Both the position numbers and the translations under genes were made by a program. The notes under the pieces are model-generated. The model was given only the letters and a program-made list of their open reading frames with translations. It was not told the origin of the DNA and did no database searches. A stretch of DNA of 64,000 bases from an uncultured Oscillospiraceae bacterium. Lineage in GTDB: Bacteria; Bacillota; Clostridia; Oscillospirales; Ruminococcaceae. This document shows positions 15,831 through 24,968 of the stretch, in pieces. The stretch covers positions 1 through 64,000 of the forward strand of contig CATKAZ010000114.1 of NCBI GenBank assembly GCA_949745795.1, given 5' to 3'. Position 1 is the first letter of the stretch, and each line of letters opens with the position of its first letter.

Positions 15831-17189
15831 TTACATAGGAGGAAGCTTGTCAAGGTTCATACCTGCCAGACGCTTCATCATTTTTTTATTCTTCATTCCC
15901 TTGCCGCCGTTTAATTGCTTCATCATTTTCTGCATCTGTTCAAACTGCTTGAGAAGCCTGTTTACGTCCTCGACTTTAGTACCGCTTCCCGCCGCAATTC
16001 TGCGTTTCCTCTGAGGATTTATAATAGAAGGCTTTGCTCTTTCCGCTTTAGTCATTGACGTAATCATTGCCTCAATACGCACAAATTGCTTATCGTCGAC
16101 ATCAATATCCTTAAGCTTATCGCCAACCCCCGGAATCATTGATATTATAGACTTTAAGGAGCCCATTTTCTTTATATTTTTAAGCTGATCAAGAAGATCA
16201 TCCATATCAAACTTGTTTGCCTGAAGCTTTTTTGCCATTTCTTCGGCATCCTTGTGACTTATTGCATTCTCAGCCTTTTCAATCAGCGTCATAACATCGC
16301 CCATACCAAGAATTCTGGAAGCCATTCTTTCAGGGTGGAACTGTTCAAACTCATCAAGCTTTTCGCCCATACCCACAAATTTAATCGGCTTTCCCGTTAC
16401 CGCCAGTACAGACAAAGCCGCACCGCCCCTTGTATCGGAATCAAGCTTTGACATAAGAACGCTGTCAATTCCAAGAGCGTCATCAAACGCCTTTGCTACA
16501 TTTACTGCGTCCTGACCGGTCATAGCGTCAACCACAAGCATAATCTCGTCAGGCTGTACTTCGGCCTTAATATTTTGCAGTTCTTCCATAAGCTCGGTAT
16601 CAATATGCAGACGTCCTGCAGTATCAAGAATAATAATATCGTTTCCGTAATCTTTAGCGTGAGCCACAGCCTGTTTTGCGATAACAACAGGACTGATCTG
16701 TCCCATTTCAAAAACCTTTACGTCAGCCTTTTCACCTACGACTTTCAGCTGGTTAATAGCTGCCGGACGGTAAATATCACAGGCTACCAGTAAAGGTCTG
16801 TGACCTTCTTTTTTAAAGTGCTTGGCGAGCTTAGCCGAATGAGTAGTTTTACCCGAACCCTGAAGACCGCACATCATAATGATACAAGGTCCTTTTGACG
16901 GCATATTGATGCGTGCATTTGAATCACCCATCAGCTCACACAGCTCATCTCTGACTATTTTAATCACCTGCTGTGCCGGAGTAAGACTTTCCAAAACTTC
17001 ATTTCCCACAGCTTTTTCCGAAACCTTAGCCACAAAATCCTTTACAACCTTGTAGCTTACGTCTGCTTCAAGAAGAGCCAGACGAACTTCTCTCATAGCG
17101 TCCTTTATGTCGGATTCAGTAAGCTTTCCTCTTGATTTCAGCTTTCTGAACACATTGTTAAGCTTTTCGGACAATCCTTCAAAAGCCAT
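15831..17189 (-). CDS. ffh: Signal recognition particle GTPase Ffh
   Basis: The SRP54 homologue that targets nascent membrane proteins to FtsY and the Sec translocon. It has an N-domain four-helix bundle (1-90), G domain with P-loop GLQGSGKTT (108-116), DTAGR (189-193) and the G4 region SKLDSDTRGG (247-256), and a Met-rich M domain (about 300-452) ending in a Met/Lys-rich tail. The G4 stretch differs from the usual TKLDGDTRGG at two positions. 452 residues is normal. It follows ylxM by 23 bp. Confidence 0.98.
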   Translation of the reverse strand: MAFEGLSEKLNNVFRKLKSRGKLTESDIKDAMREVRLALLEADVSYKVVKDFVAKVSEKAVGNEVLESLTPAQQVIKIVRDELCELMGDSNARINMPSKGPCIIMMCGLQGSGKTTHSAKLAKHFKKEGHRPLLVACDIYRPAAINQLKVVGEKADVKVFEMGQISPVVIAKQAVAHAKDYGNDIIILDTAGRLHIDTELMEELQNIKAEVQPDEIMLVVDAMTGQDAVNVAKAFDDALGIDSVLMSKLDSDTRGGAALSVLAVTGKPIKFVGMGEKLDEFEQFHPERMASRILGMGDVMTLIEKAENAISHKDAEEMAKKLQANKFDMDDLLDQLKNIKKMGSLKSIISMIPGVGDKLKDIDVDDKQFVRIEAMITSMTKAERAKPSIINPQRKRRIAAGSGTKVEDVNRLLKQFEQMQKMMKQLNGGKGMKNKKMMKRLAGMNLDKLPPM

Positions 17190-17212
17190 TCAGTCCTCTC
17201 CTTTCAGCATTA

Positions 17213-17554
17213 TCAGAATATTTCCTTTCCCTTTCCTGCAAGACCGATAATTTCATCTGTCTTGTCTGTACCGTTGCTTTTCATATTGCAGGCACAGTCC
17301 GAAATAGCGCTGAAATATTCTCTGCATTTTACAATTTTTTCGGCAAGACCGAGTTTTTTTTCAAACTCTTCAAGCGTCACTTCGCCTCGTTTGATACTGT
17401 CTCTCACAGCCTGTCTTGTAATATTATTGCTTTCAGCTATTTCACCGAGAGAAAGATCCTCCCAGTAATAAAGCTCCATTACATCACGCTGCCTGTCTGT
17501 CAGCATATTACCGTAAATATCAAGCAAAATAACGAAATCAAGGTTTTTTGCCAT
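17213..17554 (-). CDS. ylxM: YlxM-like helix-turn-helix protein, SRP-associated
   Basis: A 113-residue sigma-70 region 4-like HTH protein (LTDRQRDVMELYYWEDLSLGEIAESNNITRQAV pattern in the first 50 residues). YlxM family members sit upstream of ffh and have been reported to stimulate SRP function in some Firmicutes. It is the first gene of the operon ylxM-ffh-rpsP-khpA and has a GGGAG ribosome site. Confidence 0.93.
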   Translation of the reverse strand: MAKNLDFVILLDIYGNMLTDRQRDVMELYYWEDLSLGEIAESNNITRQAVRDSIKRGEVTLEEFEKKLGLAEKIVKCREYFSAISDCACNMKSNGTDKTDEIIGLAGKGKEIF

Positions 17555-17598
17555 TTTTTCATCACTCCCGACAGGTGTAAAGGCAAATCACTTTACAC

Positions 17599-17627
17599 AT
17601 TATAGCATAATAACAGTCGATTGTCAA
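17599..17627 (-). promoter_or_regulatory. ylxM-ffh operon promoter
   Basis: TTGACA (17622-17627) and TATAAT (17599-17604) on the minus strand with 17 bp spacing, a perfect consensus match. Confidence 0.88.
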
Positions 17628-17692
17628 GGGGATTTTAAATTTTTTCTTCTTAACATATATCAAAATATATTTATAAAAATAGTATTTTTATA

Positions 17693-17739
17693 TTGACTTT
17701 TTATGGAATTTATAGTATTATATAAATGGAATTAATTCC
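17693..17739 (+). promoter_or_regulatory. Promoter and short palindrome before the exported-protein pair
   Basis: TTGACT (17693-17698) - 17 bp - TATTAT (17716-17721), followed at 17728-17739 by the perfect 12-bp palindrome GGAATTAATTCC in the initial transcribed region, a possible operator. Confidence 0.6.
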
Positions 17740-17783
17740 TTGCATATTTTTTTAAAAAATCAAATATAATAAAGGAGAGTAAA

Positions 17784-18335
17784 ATGACTACAAAAAAATT
17801 TGTTTCTGTTTTATCTGCTTGTTGCAGTATTTTAATGTATTCAATAACTGCGATTCAAGTAAGTGCTGTTACATCAACACCTCGTTTCATTGATAATGAT
17901 ACAAATGTATCTGGTTACAGTAATTCTCGTTATGGATTCAGCGAATACATGTCATCTTCATCATTGTACTATAGTGATGCCAGAATACAAAACTCTGGCA
18001 ACTCCAGTTATTCTTATCATTACCATTTTCCAACAGTATCTACTACAAAAGATAATATTTCAGTTGAAATTAAAGCTTATTTAAATCATTCTAGATTCAC
18101 TGATCCACAAGCAACATATTACGCTTCAGTTAATGTTGATGATGTATATTACAAAATTGGAACTATTAATCAGAATTCGGCAAACGCTGGCTGGAATTAC
18201 GTAAATACAAGAAGTTTTAATAAGAATTATAAGATTCAGGGAGCGTTTGTAGTAAACGAAGCATATGTATGTCCTTCCGGTAATTCCAGATACGAAACCG
18301 GTGCAGATGCTGTATATGTTACCCCGTCATATTAA
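17784..18335 (+). CDS. Secreted protein of unknown function
   Basis: A 183-residue protein with a Sec signal peptide (residues 1-28, likely cleavage after VSA). The mature part is rich in Ser, Tyr and Asn (SSSSLYYSDARIQNSGN), looks all-beta and has one Cys (in 'AYVCPSG'). No family recognised. It is 16 bp upstream of a second exported protein and probably forms a two-gene operon with it. AAAGGAG precedes the start. Confidence 0.75.
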   Translation: MTTKKFVSVLSACCSILMYSITAIQVSAVTSTPRFIDNDTNVSGYSNSRYGFSEYMSSSSLYYSDARIQNSGNSSYSYHYHFPTVSTTKDNISVEIKAYLNHSRFTDPQATYYASVNVDDVYYKIGTINQNSANAGWNYVNTRSFNKNYKIQGAFVVNEAYVCPSGNSRYETGADAVYVTPSY

Positions 18336-18351
18336 TAAGGAGGAATTTTAA

Positions 18352-19293
18352 ATGAACAAAAGAATATTAGCTTCAATAGTTTCCTTAAGTGCCGTTTGCG
18401 CTGTAGGCGTGGGACTTGTATGTGTTTCCCCTTGGAAATCATCAACATCAGGAGAAAATGCTCAAAAAGAACCTCTTAACGCTCCCCTTTCAACAGAAAA
18501 TCTGCTGGATATCAGCGGCAGACTAGCGGATAATGAATCCATGGAAGATAAATCCGCCGCCTATTCTCTAAATGATGATGAAGAAATCACAAAGAAAAGC
18601 ATTTTCTTTAAAATGCTTAATACCATAGATTATTTTAACACTGCGGAGGGTAGTATAGAGATATGCAATGAAGGCGATATAAGAACCTCAGAATTCGCCT
18701 GCAACCTTTTAACTGCCGACGCCTATGAATATTCAATATGGGGAGATGAAATTTATGAAGATTATTCATCTTCTAACGGAGAATTTTATAAAGTCTTAAA
18801 AGAGCGTAAACTCATAAATAAAGGTTTGGGAGCATGCAATATTGAAGAAGCGGTTCCTATTCCCGACAGCGAAAGAATTACAGTTGCCGAAGACGGCATT
18901 AACTGCTATGCTTACAGGGCAGATCCTATAAATGCACCAACAGCCCGCGAGGGTCTTCAGCCGCAGGAATTAACATTTAATTTTATGACTGTGGAAGACA
19001 ATTGGGATATTACAGGCGAAACGACATTCCTTGACAGAGATTGTGTAGTAATCGAAGGTCATACCAATGATTACGCCGAAGAAAAGCTCGGGGTTTACAC
19101 ATTTGAATTTACTGTTGATAAGGAAACCGGAGTGCTGATGAAATATGACGGATTTGACGCTGACGGAAATATTGTTTCATATTCCAGATTCACTGAACTA
19201 ACTTTTAACAGCAATCCTGAAATCAAAAAATTCAATCAGAATGAATACGCTGATTTTGAAATTAATGATCAATCCCATCCAAAACATGAATAA
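18352..19293 (+). CDS. Exported protein with a MucB/RseB-LolA-like region
   Basis: A 313-residue protein with an N-terminal signal or anchor (residues 4-27), an acidic linker, then a beta-rich domain. The segment 'DRDCVVIEGHTNDYAEEKLGVYTFEFTVDKETG' followed by 'VLMKYDGFDADGNIVSYSRFTEL' has the strand and turn pattern seen in MucB/RseB and LolA-like sensors; this is a weak pattern match. No anti-sigma or ECF sigma gene lies next to it. AGGAGG precedes the ATG. Confidence 0.7.
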   Translation: MNKRILASIVSLSAVCAVGVGLVCVSPWKSSTSGENAQKEPLNAPLSTENLLDISGRLADNESMEDKSAAYSLNDDEEITKKSIFFKMLNTIDYFNTAEGSIEICNEGDIRTSEFACNLLTADAYEYSIWGDEIYEDYSSSNGEFYKVLKERKLINKGLGACNIEEAVPIPDSERITVAEDGINCYAYRADPINAPTAREGLQPQELTFNFMTVEDNWDITGETTFLDRDCVVIEGHTNDYAEEKLGVYTFEFTVDKETGVLMKYDGFDADGNIVSYSRFTELTFNSNPEIKKFNQNEYADFEINDQSHPKHE

Positions 19294-19303
19294 TAAACTC
19301 ACA

Positions 19304-19330
19304 ACGTCCTTAAAAGTAAGGGCGTTTTTT
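19304..19330 (+). terminator. Terminator of the exported-protein pair
   Basis: Nine-bp stem (19304-19312 with 19317-19325, one G-U pair), 4-nt loop, then a T-run. Confidence 0.8.
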
Positions 19331-19514
19331 ATGAATTGCATAAAAATTATTTTAACAAATTAAATGAGTTGTTTAATATTAGCTAAAATCAAAAAAAAAC
19401 GAACTCAACTATTGAAAAAGCTTTGCTTTTATTGTATAATAAAGTTTGAGCATATACCGCTTTTTAAGGTGTATAATAAAAACAAAACTAAATTACCGGG
19501 ATTGGAGAATAATG

Positions 19515-21911
19515 ATGGTAGAAAAACCAGATATGAAAAAAATAAAAGAAAATTTTCTGAATAAGCTTGAAATCCAGTTTAACGTTGCGCCTAATCAGGC
19601 TTCAGACAAACAGATTTATCAGGCTTTATCGGCAATTATCGTTGAAGAACTAAAGAAAAAACGTCAGAAATACATTAATAAGGTACATTCTGACGGTAAA
19701 AAACAGGTTTATTACCTCTCAATGGAATTCCTTATGGGTCGTTCACTCAAAACAAGTCTATATAACCTAGAAATAGTAAAAGACGTTGAAAAAATGCTTA
19801 AGGAATATGATATCAGACTTGATGATATATATGAATACGAACCTGATGCCGGTCTTGGCAACGGCGGTTTAGGCCGTCTTGCAGCATGCTACCTTGATGC
19901 TCTTGCAACACAGGCATTCCCTGCAATGGGTTATTCTATTTGTTATGAATACGGCATTTTCAAGCAGAAGCTCGAAGACGGCTGGCAGACCGAACTGCCT
20001 GATAACTGGCTGCCGGGCGGTTCGGTATGGCTTGATGCACGTCCTGAACTTGCTATAGACATTCATTTTGAAGGCGAACTTCATGAATATTGGGACAATC
20101 AGTATCACCATCTTTCACATGTAAACTACTCGACAGTACAGGCTATTCCATATGATATGTATGTTTCAGGACATGACAGTGAAGGAGTTTCCGTACTGAG
20201 ATTGTGGGCTGCAAAAGCTCCGAGCTTTGATATGTCAATGTTTAATCACGGCGACTATGAAAAGGCTCTCGGACAAAATGCCGCTGCAAATGCTATTTCA
20301 AAAGTTCTTTATCCAAATGATAACCATCTTGAAGGCAAATCATTAAGACTTCGTCAGCAATACTTCTTATGCGCAGCTTCAGTCGGTGATATCGTCAATA
20401 ACCATATGTCAGTTTACGGCACTCTTGACAATCTCCATGAAAAGGTTGCCATTCATATTAATGACACACATCCTACACTTGCTATTCCTGAACTTATGAG
20501 AATTCTTCTTGATGACTGCGGTTATACATGGGATAAAGCATGGCATATCGTAACAAATACTTTTGCCTACACCAATCATACGGTTATGGCAGAAGCTTTG
20601 GAAAAATGGGACGTTAATCTGATTAAAAGAATTATACCGAGAATTTTTACAATTATTGTCGAAATCAACAACCGCTACTGTGCAAGACTTATGGAACGTA
20701 ATAACGGTGACAGTTCAAAAACAACAAGAATGTCTATTATCAAGGATAATCAGATTCATATGGCTACACTTTGTGTTGTTGCTTCACACAGCATCAACGG
20801 CGTTTCTAAGCTTCACTCGGAAATCATCAAGCAGGACGTATTCCATGATGAATATATGGATACTCCGAGAAAGTTTAAAAATGTAACAAACGGTATTGCA
20901 TACAGAAGATGGCTTTATCAGTCAAATCCGGGACTTACAAATCTGCTCAGAGAAAAAATCGGAGATAAATTCCTCAACGACGGCAGCGAACTGAAAAAAC
21001 TATGCGTATTTGAAAATGACAAAGCTGTTTTGGAACAGCTCATGAAAATCAAGCGCAATAATAAGGAACGTTTTGCAAAGTATGTTAAACAAAACAGCAA
21101 AATCGACATTAATGTTGACAGTATCTTTGACGTTCAGGTTAAAAGACTTCATGAATATAAGCGTCAGCACCTTAATGTAATGAATATCCTTGCCGATTAT
21201 GATTATCTGTTACAGAATCCGGACGCTGATTTCGTTCCGAAAACATATATATTTGCCGCAAAGGCAGCGCCCGGATATTACCTTGCAAAACAGATCATTA
21301 AACTTATTTGGGCAATTTCCGAAGAAATCAGAAAGAATCCTAAAATTAATCAAAAACTATCAGTATACTTCCTTGAGGATTACAGAGTTACTCTTTCAGA
21401 ACTTCTTATGCCGGCAAGCGATATTTCTGAACAGATTTCGCTGGCAGGTACAGAAGCTTCCGGTACAGGTAACATGAAGCTAATGCTAAACGGCGCTATA
21501 ACTTTGGGTACTCTTGACGGCGCTAACATTGAAATCAAGGATGCAGTAGGAGATGAAAATATTATTATCTTCGGTATGAAAACAGAAGAAGTAAATGATC
21601 TCAAAAGAACTGGCTACAATCCTGAATCATATTATGAAACAAATCCTATAATCAAAAATTGTATTGACAGAATGTACCATGGCATTAACGGCTGTAATTT
21701 CAATGAAGTTGCAAACTCATTAAAAAATTCTGATCCATACATGGTTCTGGCTGACTTTGATTCTTACAGAAAGGCTCAGGCTTATTCATCAGAATGCTAT
21801 AAGGACAGCAAGAAATGGACTCAGATGTCGCTTAATAATATTGCCGGTGCCGGAATATTCTCAGCTGACAGAGCTGTAACAGAATACGCAAAGGATATTT
21901 GGGGCCTGTAA
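19515..21911 (+). CDS. glgP: Glycogen/maltodextrin phosphorylase
   Basis: GT35 enzyme releasing glucose-1-phosphate from alpha-1,4-glucans. It has 'PDAGLGNGGLGRLAACYLDALAT'-type N-terminal sequence, 'RLHEYKRQHLN' and the PLP lysine region EASGTGNMKLMLNGA. The ORF reads back to a TTG at 19446, but the ATG at 19515 has GGAG 7 bp upstream and gives a normal length of about 798 residues; ATG 19512 is the alternative. It is followed by a terminator and a GH13 gene, together forming an intracellular glycogen or maltodextrin breakdown pair. Confidence 0.96.
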   Translation: MVEKPDMKKIKENFLNKLEIQFNVAPNQASDKQIYQALSAIIVEELKKKRQKYINKVHSDGKKQVYYLSMEFLMGRSLKTSLYNLEIVKDVEKMLKEYDIRLDDIYEYEPDAGLGNGGLGRLAACYLDALATQAFPAMGYSICYEYGIFKQKLEDGWQTELPDNWLPGGSVWLDARPELAIDIHFEGELHEYWDNQYHHLSHVNYSTVQAIPYDMYVSGHDSEGVSVLRLWAAKAPSFDMSMFNHGDYEKALGQNAAANAISKVLYPNDNHLEGKSLRLRQQYFLCAASVGDIVNNHMSVYGTLDNLHEKVAIHINDTHPTLAIPELMRILLDDCGYTWDKAWHIVTNTFAYTNHTVMAEALEKWDVNLIKRIIPRIFTIIVEINNRYCARLMERNNGDSSKTTRMSIIKDNQIHMATLCVVASHSINGVSKLHSEIIKQDVFHDEYMDTPRKFKNVTNGIAYRRWLYQSNPGLTNLLREKIGDKFLNDGSELKKLCVFENDKAVLEQLMKIKRNNKERFAKYVKQNSKIDINVDSIFDVQVKRLHEYKRQHLNVMNILADYDYLLQNPDADFVPKTYIFAAKAAPGYYLAKQIIKLIWAISEEIRKNPKINQKLSVYFLEDYRVTLSELLMPASDISEQISLAGTEASGTGNMKLMLNGAITLGTLDGANIEIKDAVGDENIIIFGMKTEEVNDLKRTGYNPESYYETNPIIKNCIDRMYHGINGCNFNEVANSLKNSDPYMVLADFDSYRKAQAYSSECYKDSKKWTQMSLNNIAGAGIFSADRAVTEYAKDIWGL

Positions 21912-21938
21912 TTAAAAATAAACTATATTTTTAAAGAG

Positions 21939-21967
21939 CAAGGGCTTGCAAAAAGCCCTTGTTTTTT
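21939..21967 (+). terminator. Terminator between glgP and the GH13 gene
   Basis: Nine-bp perfect stem (21939-21947 with 21953-21961), 5-nt loop and six T. The GH13 ribosome site begins 4 bp later, so the GH13 gene must depend on readthrough or an internal promoter. Confidence 0.82.
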
Positions 21968-21982
21968 AGATTGGAGAATCTT

Positions 21983-23878
21983 ATGAAAAAAATATTCGAC
22001 AGCTGGGACGTACGGTATAAAAAACCGTTCGGTGCAATAAAAAAAGGAGAACCCTGTGAATTTCGTATAAGACTTCCAAAAGAAACCGTTCTTGATTTTC
22101 CACCCGTACCAATACTTGTTGTTTTCAGAACCGGATATAAGGAAACCTTTCTTACAATGAATTTAGAAAAAGAGGAAGATACTCATAATGTTTATATGAC
22201 TACATTTACTCCAAAACATACAGGGGTACATTATTACTATTTTTCTTATAAACATAATGGTTTCAGAAACTATATCAAGAAGTCCTCATGTCACGAAAGC
22301 ACGCTAAACAGCGGTGATCTTTATCAGCTAACAGTATATAGTCCTGAATATGAAACTCCCGACTTTTTAAAGGGCGGAATTATGTATCAAATCTTCCCTG
22401 ACCGTTTCTATAAAAGCGGAAAGCTTCATGAAAATATTCCGGACGGTCGTATACTGCGTGAAAACTGGGAAGAAACACCTTACTACAAACCCGATGAAAA
22501 CGGTCATGTCTGGAATAATGACTATTTCGGAGGAGATCTTGAAGGTATAAAGGAAAAACTTCCTTATTTAAAGGATCTCGGAGTAACGTGTATATATCTG
22601 AACCCGATTTTTGAATCTCATGAAAATCACAGATACAATACGGCAAATTACCGAAAAATCGATCCTCTTCTCGGTACTAATGAAGACTTTAAAACTCTTT
22701 GCAGCGAAGCTGAAAAATACGGTATTTCAATAATCCTAGACGGGGTTTTCTCTCATACCGGCGCCGACAGTATCTACTTTAATAAATTCAACAGATATGA
22801 TAGTGCGGGCGCATACAATTCACCGGACAGTGAATTTTTCTCCTGGTATACTTTCTATGAATATCCGGATAAATATGAAGCATGGTGGGGTATTGACACT
22901 CTGCCGAATGTAAAGGAAAACAATAAAAACTACACCGATTACATCTGCGGTGACGGAGGCGTCCTTGACTATTGGATCAGTCTTGGCGCAGCAGGCTACC
23001 GTCTTGATGTTGCCGATGAGCTTCCCGACGAATTCCTTGACAATCTTAATAAATGCGTTAAAAAGCACGGAAAGGAAAAAATTATTATCGGCGAAGTTTG
23101 GGAAGACGCTTCAAATAAAGAAAGCTACGGTGTTAAACGCCGTTATTTGCTCGGAAACCAGCTTGATTCAGTAATGAATTATCCTTTCCGTACTGCAATA
23201 ATGAATTATGTATTAGGCGGCAGTCCCTTTGATTTTAAAAACAGTATTATGACTATTCTCGAAAACTATCCAAAGCCGTCAGTTGACGTACTGATGAACA
23301 GTATTTCAACTCATGATATCGAAAGAGCAATTAATATACTCGGCGGTGAAAGCTGTGAGGGTAAAAGCAAAGACTGGATGTGCCAACGCTGGCTGACAAA
23401 TGAAGAATTTGAACTTGGCAGAAACAGATTAAAATGTGCTATGGCATTGCAATACTTTCTTCCGGGTGTTCCATGTATTTACTATGGCGATGAAGCAGGT
23501 CAGCAAGGTTATAAAGATCCCTTCAACAGACGCTGTTATCCATGGGGTAAGGAAGATATTCAACTAATTGAACACACAAAACTTCTGTCAAAAGTAAGAA
23601 ACAGTTCAAAAGTATTTGCCGACGGTACACTCAAATTCTTATATATGGACGATAACGTTATATCTTTCGCAAGAATGAGAACTCACCATAAACGAGCTGT
23701 AATTATTTTTATTAATCGTTCCCCTTACGAACAGGTAATTGACAGTTCAAAGCTTGAATTAAAGGATTGCTCTTATTACCATACAATACACGGTGATATT
23801 GTTTACGGAGAAAGAATAACTCTTCCTCCATACAGTTTTGCTGCATTTAAAGTGGAAATTCCTAATGAAGACAAATAA
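21983..23878 (+). CDS. GH13 alpha-glucan hydrolase (neopullulanase/cyclomaltodextrinase type)
   Basis: A 631-residue alpha-amylase family enzyme without signal peptide, thus cytoplasmic. An N-terminal beta domain (about 1-125) precedes the catalytic barrel starting at GGIMYQIFPDRFY. Catalytic residues are D342 (GYRLDVADELP), E371 (IIGEVWEDAS) and the Asp in STHDIE (D445). This layout fits the cyclomaltodextrinase/neopullulanase/maltogenic amylase group. The start at 21983 has TTGGAG upstream; 21959 is inside the terminator. Partner of glgP in glucan turnover. Confidence 0.93.
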   Translation: MKKIFDSWDVRYKKPFGAIKKGEPCEFRIRLPKETVLDFPPVPILVVFRTGYKETFLTMNLEKEEDTHNVYMTTFTPKHTGVHYYYFSYKHNGFRNYIKKSSCHESTLNSGDLYQLTVYSPEYETPDFLKGGIMYQIFPDRFYKSGKLHENIPDGRILRENWEETPYYKPDENGHVWNNDYFGGDLEGIKEKLPYLKDLGVTCIYLNPIFESHENHRYNTANYRKIDPLLGTNEDFKTLCSEAEKYGISIILDGVFSHTGADSIYFNKFNRYDSAGAYNSPDSEFFSWYTFYEYPDKYEAWWGIDTLPNVKENNKNYTDYICGDGGVLDYWISLGAAGYRLDVADELPDEFLDNLNKCVKKHGKEKIIIGEVWEDASNKESYGVKRRYLLGNQLDSVMNYPFRTAIMNYVLGGSPFDFKNSIMTILENYPKPSVDVLMNSISTHDIERAINILGGESCEGKSKDWMCQRWLTNEEFELGRNRLKCAMALQYFLPGVPCIYYGDEAGQQGYKDPFNRRCYPWGKEDIQLIEHTKLLSKVRNSSKVFADGTLKFLYMDDNVISFARMRTHHKRAVIIFINRSPYEQVIDSSKLELKDCSYYHTIHGDIVYGERITLPPYSFAAFKVEIPNEDK

Positions 23879-23961
23879 TAAAACAAAAACGCTTTACCTA
23901 AGTAATCGTTATAAAATTTTCAGTCGCCAGAGAAACAACCCTTGATACAGTAAAACAGAAA

Positions 23962-24843
23962 TTACAGGTGCTCACAACCAAAAATATCAATATGATTTTC
24001 AATATTGAACTTTCTGAATTCAGATGGCGTACATCCGTTTATTTTTTTAAAAACTCTGTTAAATGTAGTAATGCTAAAAAAACCTGTTAACCCTGCAATA
24101 TCTGTAATACTGTATTTGCCATCTGCAAGCAGAAGTTCAGATGCCTTTATTCTGCGTTTGTTTATAAAATCCGGAACAGACGAGTTTGTATATTTATAAA
24201 ACATCTTTGAAAAATAAAATTTACTATAACCTGAAACTTTTGCAAGAGTATCAAGACTTATATCATTCATATAATTTTTATTAATATATTTTATAGTCAT
24301 CTCAAAAACTTTATCGGATTCACTTAGTTCTGTTTTCTTATTTCCCAGTATTTTAAATTTGATTACATCATATAAAAGTGTCAGAAATTTGATATAAACA
24401 TATATTTCAGTTGTTATATTATAGTCAAAATACTCCCTATAGATTTCCTGAATGGTATAATTAAGCTTTGATAGAATTTCCGAATCTTCTTTAAGCGAAA
24501 AATATATCGGTGACTGTATAAAATCTGAAATATAATTTAAAGCCGGATTACATGAAATTGTATTATAATCCATAAGCAAAAAAATTCTTCTTCCTTTTTG
24601 AGCGTCTATTTGGTGAAGTGTTCCGGCGGGAATAATAAGTATTTCCCTTTCATTCAGAATAAATCTTTCCTCTGAACAGTTTATTACATATGTTTCAGAA
24701 AGCGGCATAACAATTTCTATACTATTATGCCAATGCATAGGATATGTTTCGTTTTGAATATTATCATAAACAATTATATGTCTGTTTTTCACAAAATCAA
24801 CGGTTTCAAAATCACCGTTCATATTTTCTGGTTTTATCGGCAT
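23962..24843 (-). CDS. AraC-family transcriptional regulator of the xylose cluster
   Basis: A 293-residue regulator: an N-terminal cupin sensor (about 20-110, 'MHWHNSIEIVMPL', 'LIIPAGTLHQI') and a C-terminal double HTH (about 185-285) with 'LDTLAKVSGYSKFYFSKMFYKYT' and 'ITDIAGLTGFFSITTFNRVFKKING'. AAGGAG precedes the ATG. It lies directly downstream of xylB on the same strand, with a terminator and its own leader between, so it probably activates the GH43-xylA-xylB operon in response to a pentose. Its ligand is inferred from context only. Confidence 0.9.
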   Translation of the reverse strand: MPIKPENMNGDFETVDFVKNRHIIVYDNIQNETYPMHWHNSIEIVMPLSETYVINCSEERFILNEREILIIPAGTLHQIDAQKGRRIFLLMDYNTISCNPALNYISDFIQSPIYFSLKEDSEILSKLNYTIQEIYREYFDYNITTEIYVYIKFLTLLYDVIKFKILGNKKTELSESDKVFEMTIKYINKNYMNDISLDTLAKVSGYSKFYFSKMFYKYTNSSVPDFINKRRIKASELLLADGKYSITDIAGLTGFFSITTFNRVFKKINGCTPSEFRKFNIENHIDIFGCEHL

Positions 24844-24927
24844 AAAATATTACTCTCCTTGGAATTAATTTTTAAATATAACTTTACTTAGTAGTTTATC
24901 ACTTTTTTAATTTCATATCAAGTAAAA

Positions 24928-24961
24928 AAAGCCCGATTTAAACCAAAAAATCAGGCTTTTT
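24928..24961 (-). terminator. Terminator of the xyl operon
   Basis: A 12-bp stem with one C-A mismatch (24928-24939 with 24948-24959), A-run on the left giving a U-run for the minus-strand transcript. It lies 8 bp beyond the xylB stop. Confidence 0.8.
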
Positions 24962-24968
24962 AAAATTA

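Noticed and set aside
19446..19514. Upstream TTG start for glycogen phosphorylase
   Set aside because: The added residues translate a promoter-like region and the ribosome site is just before 19515.
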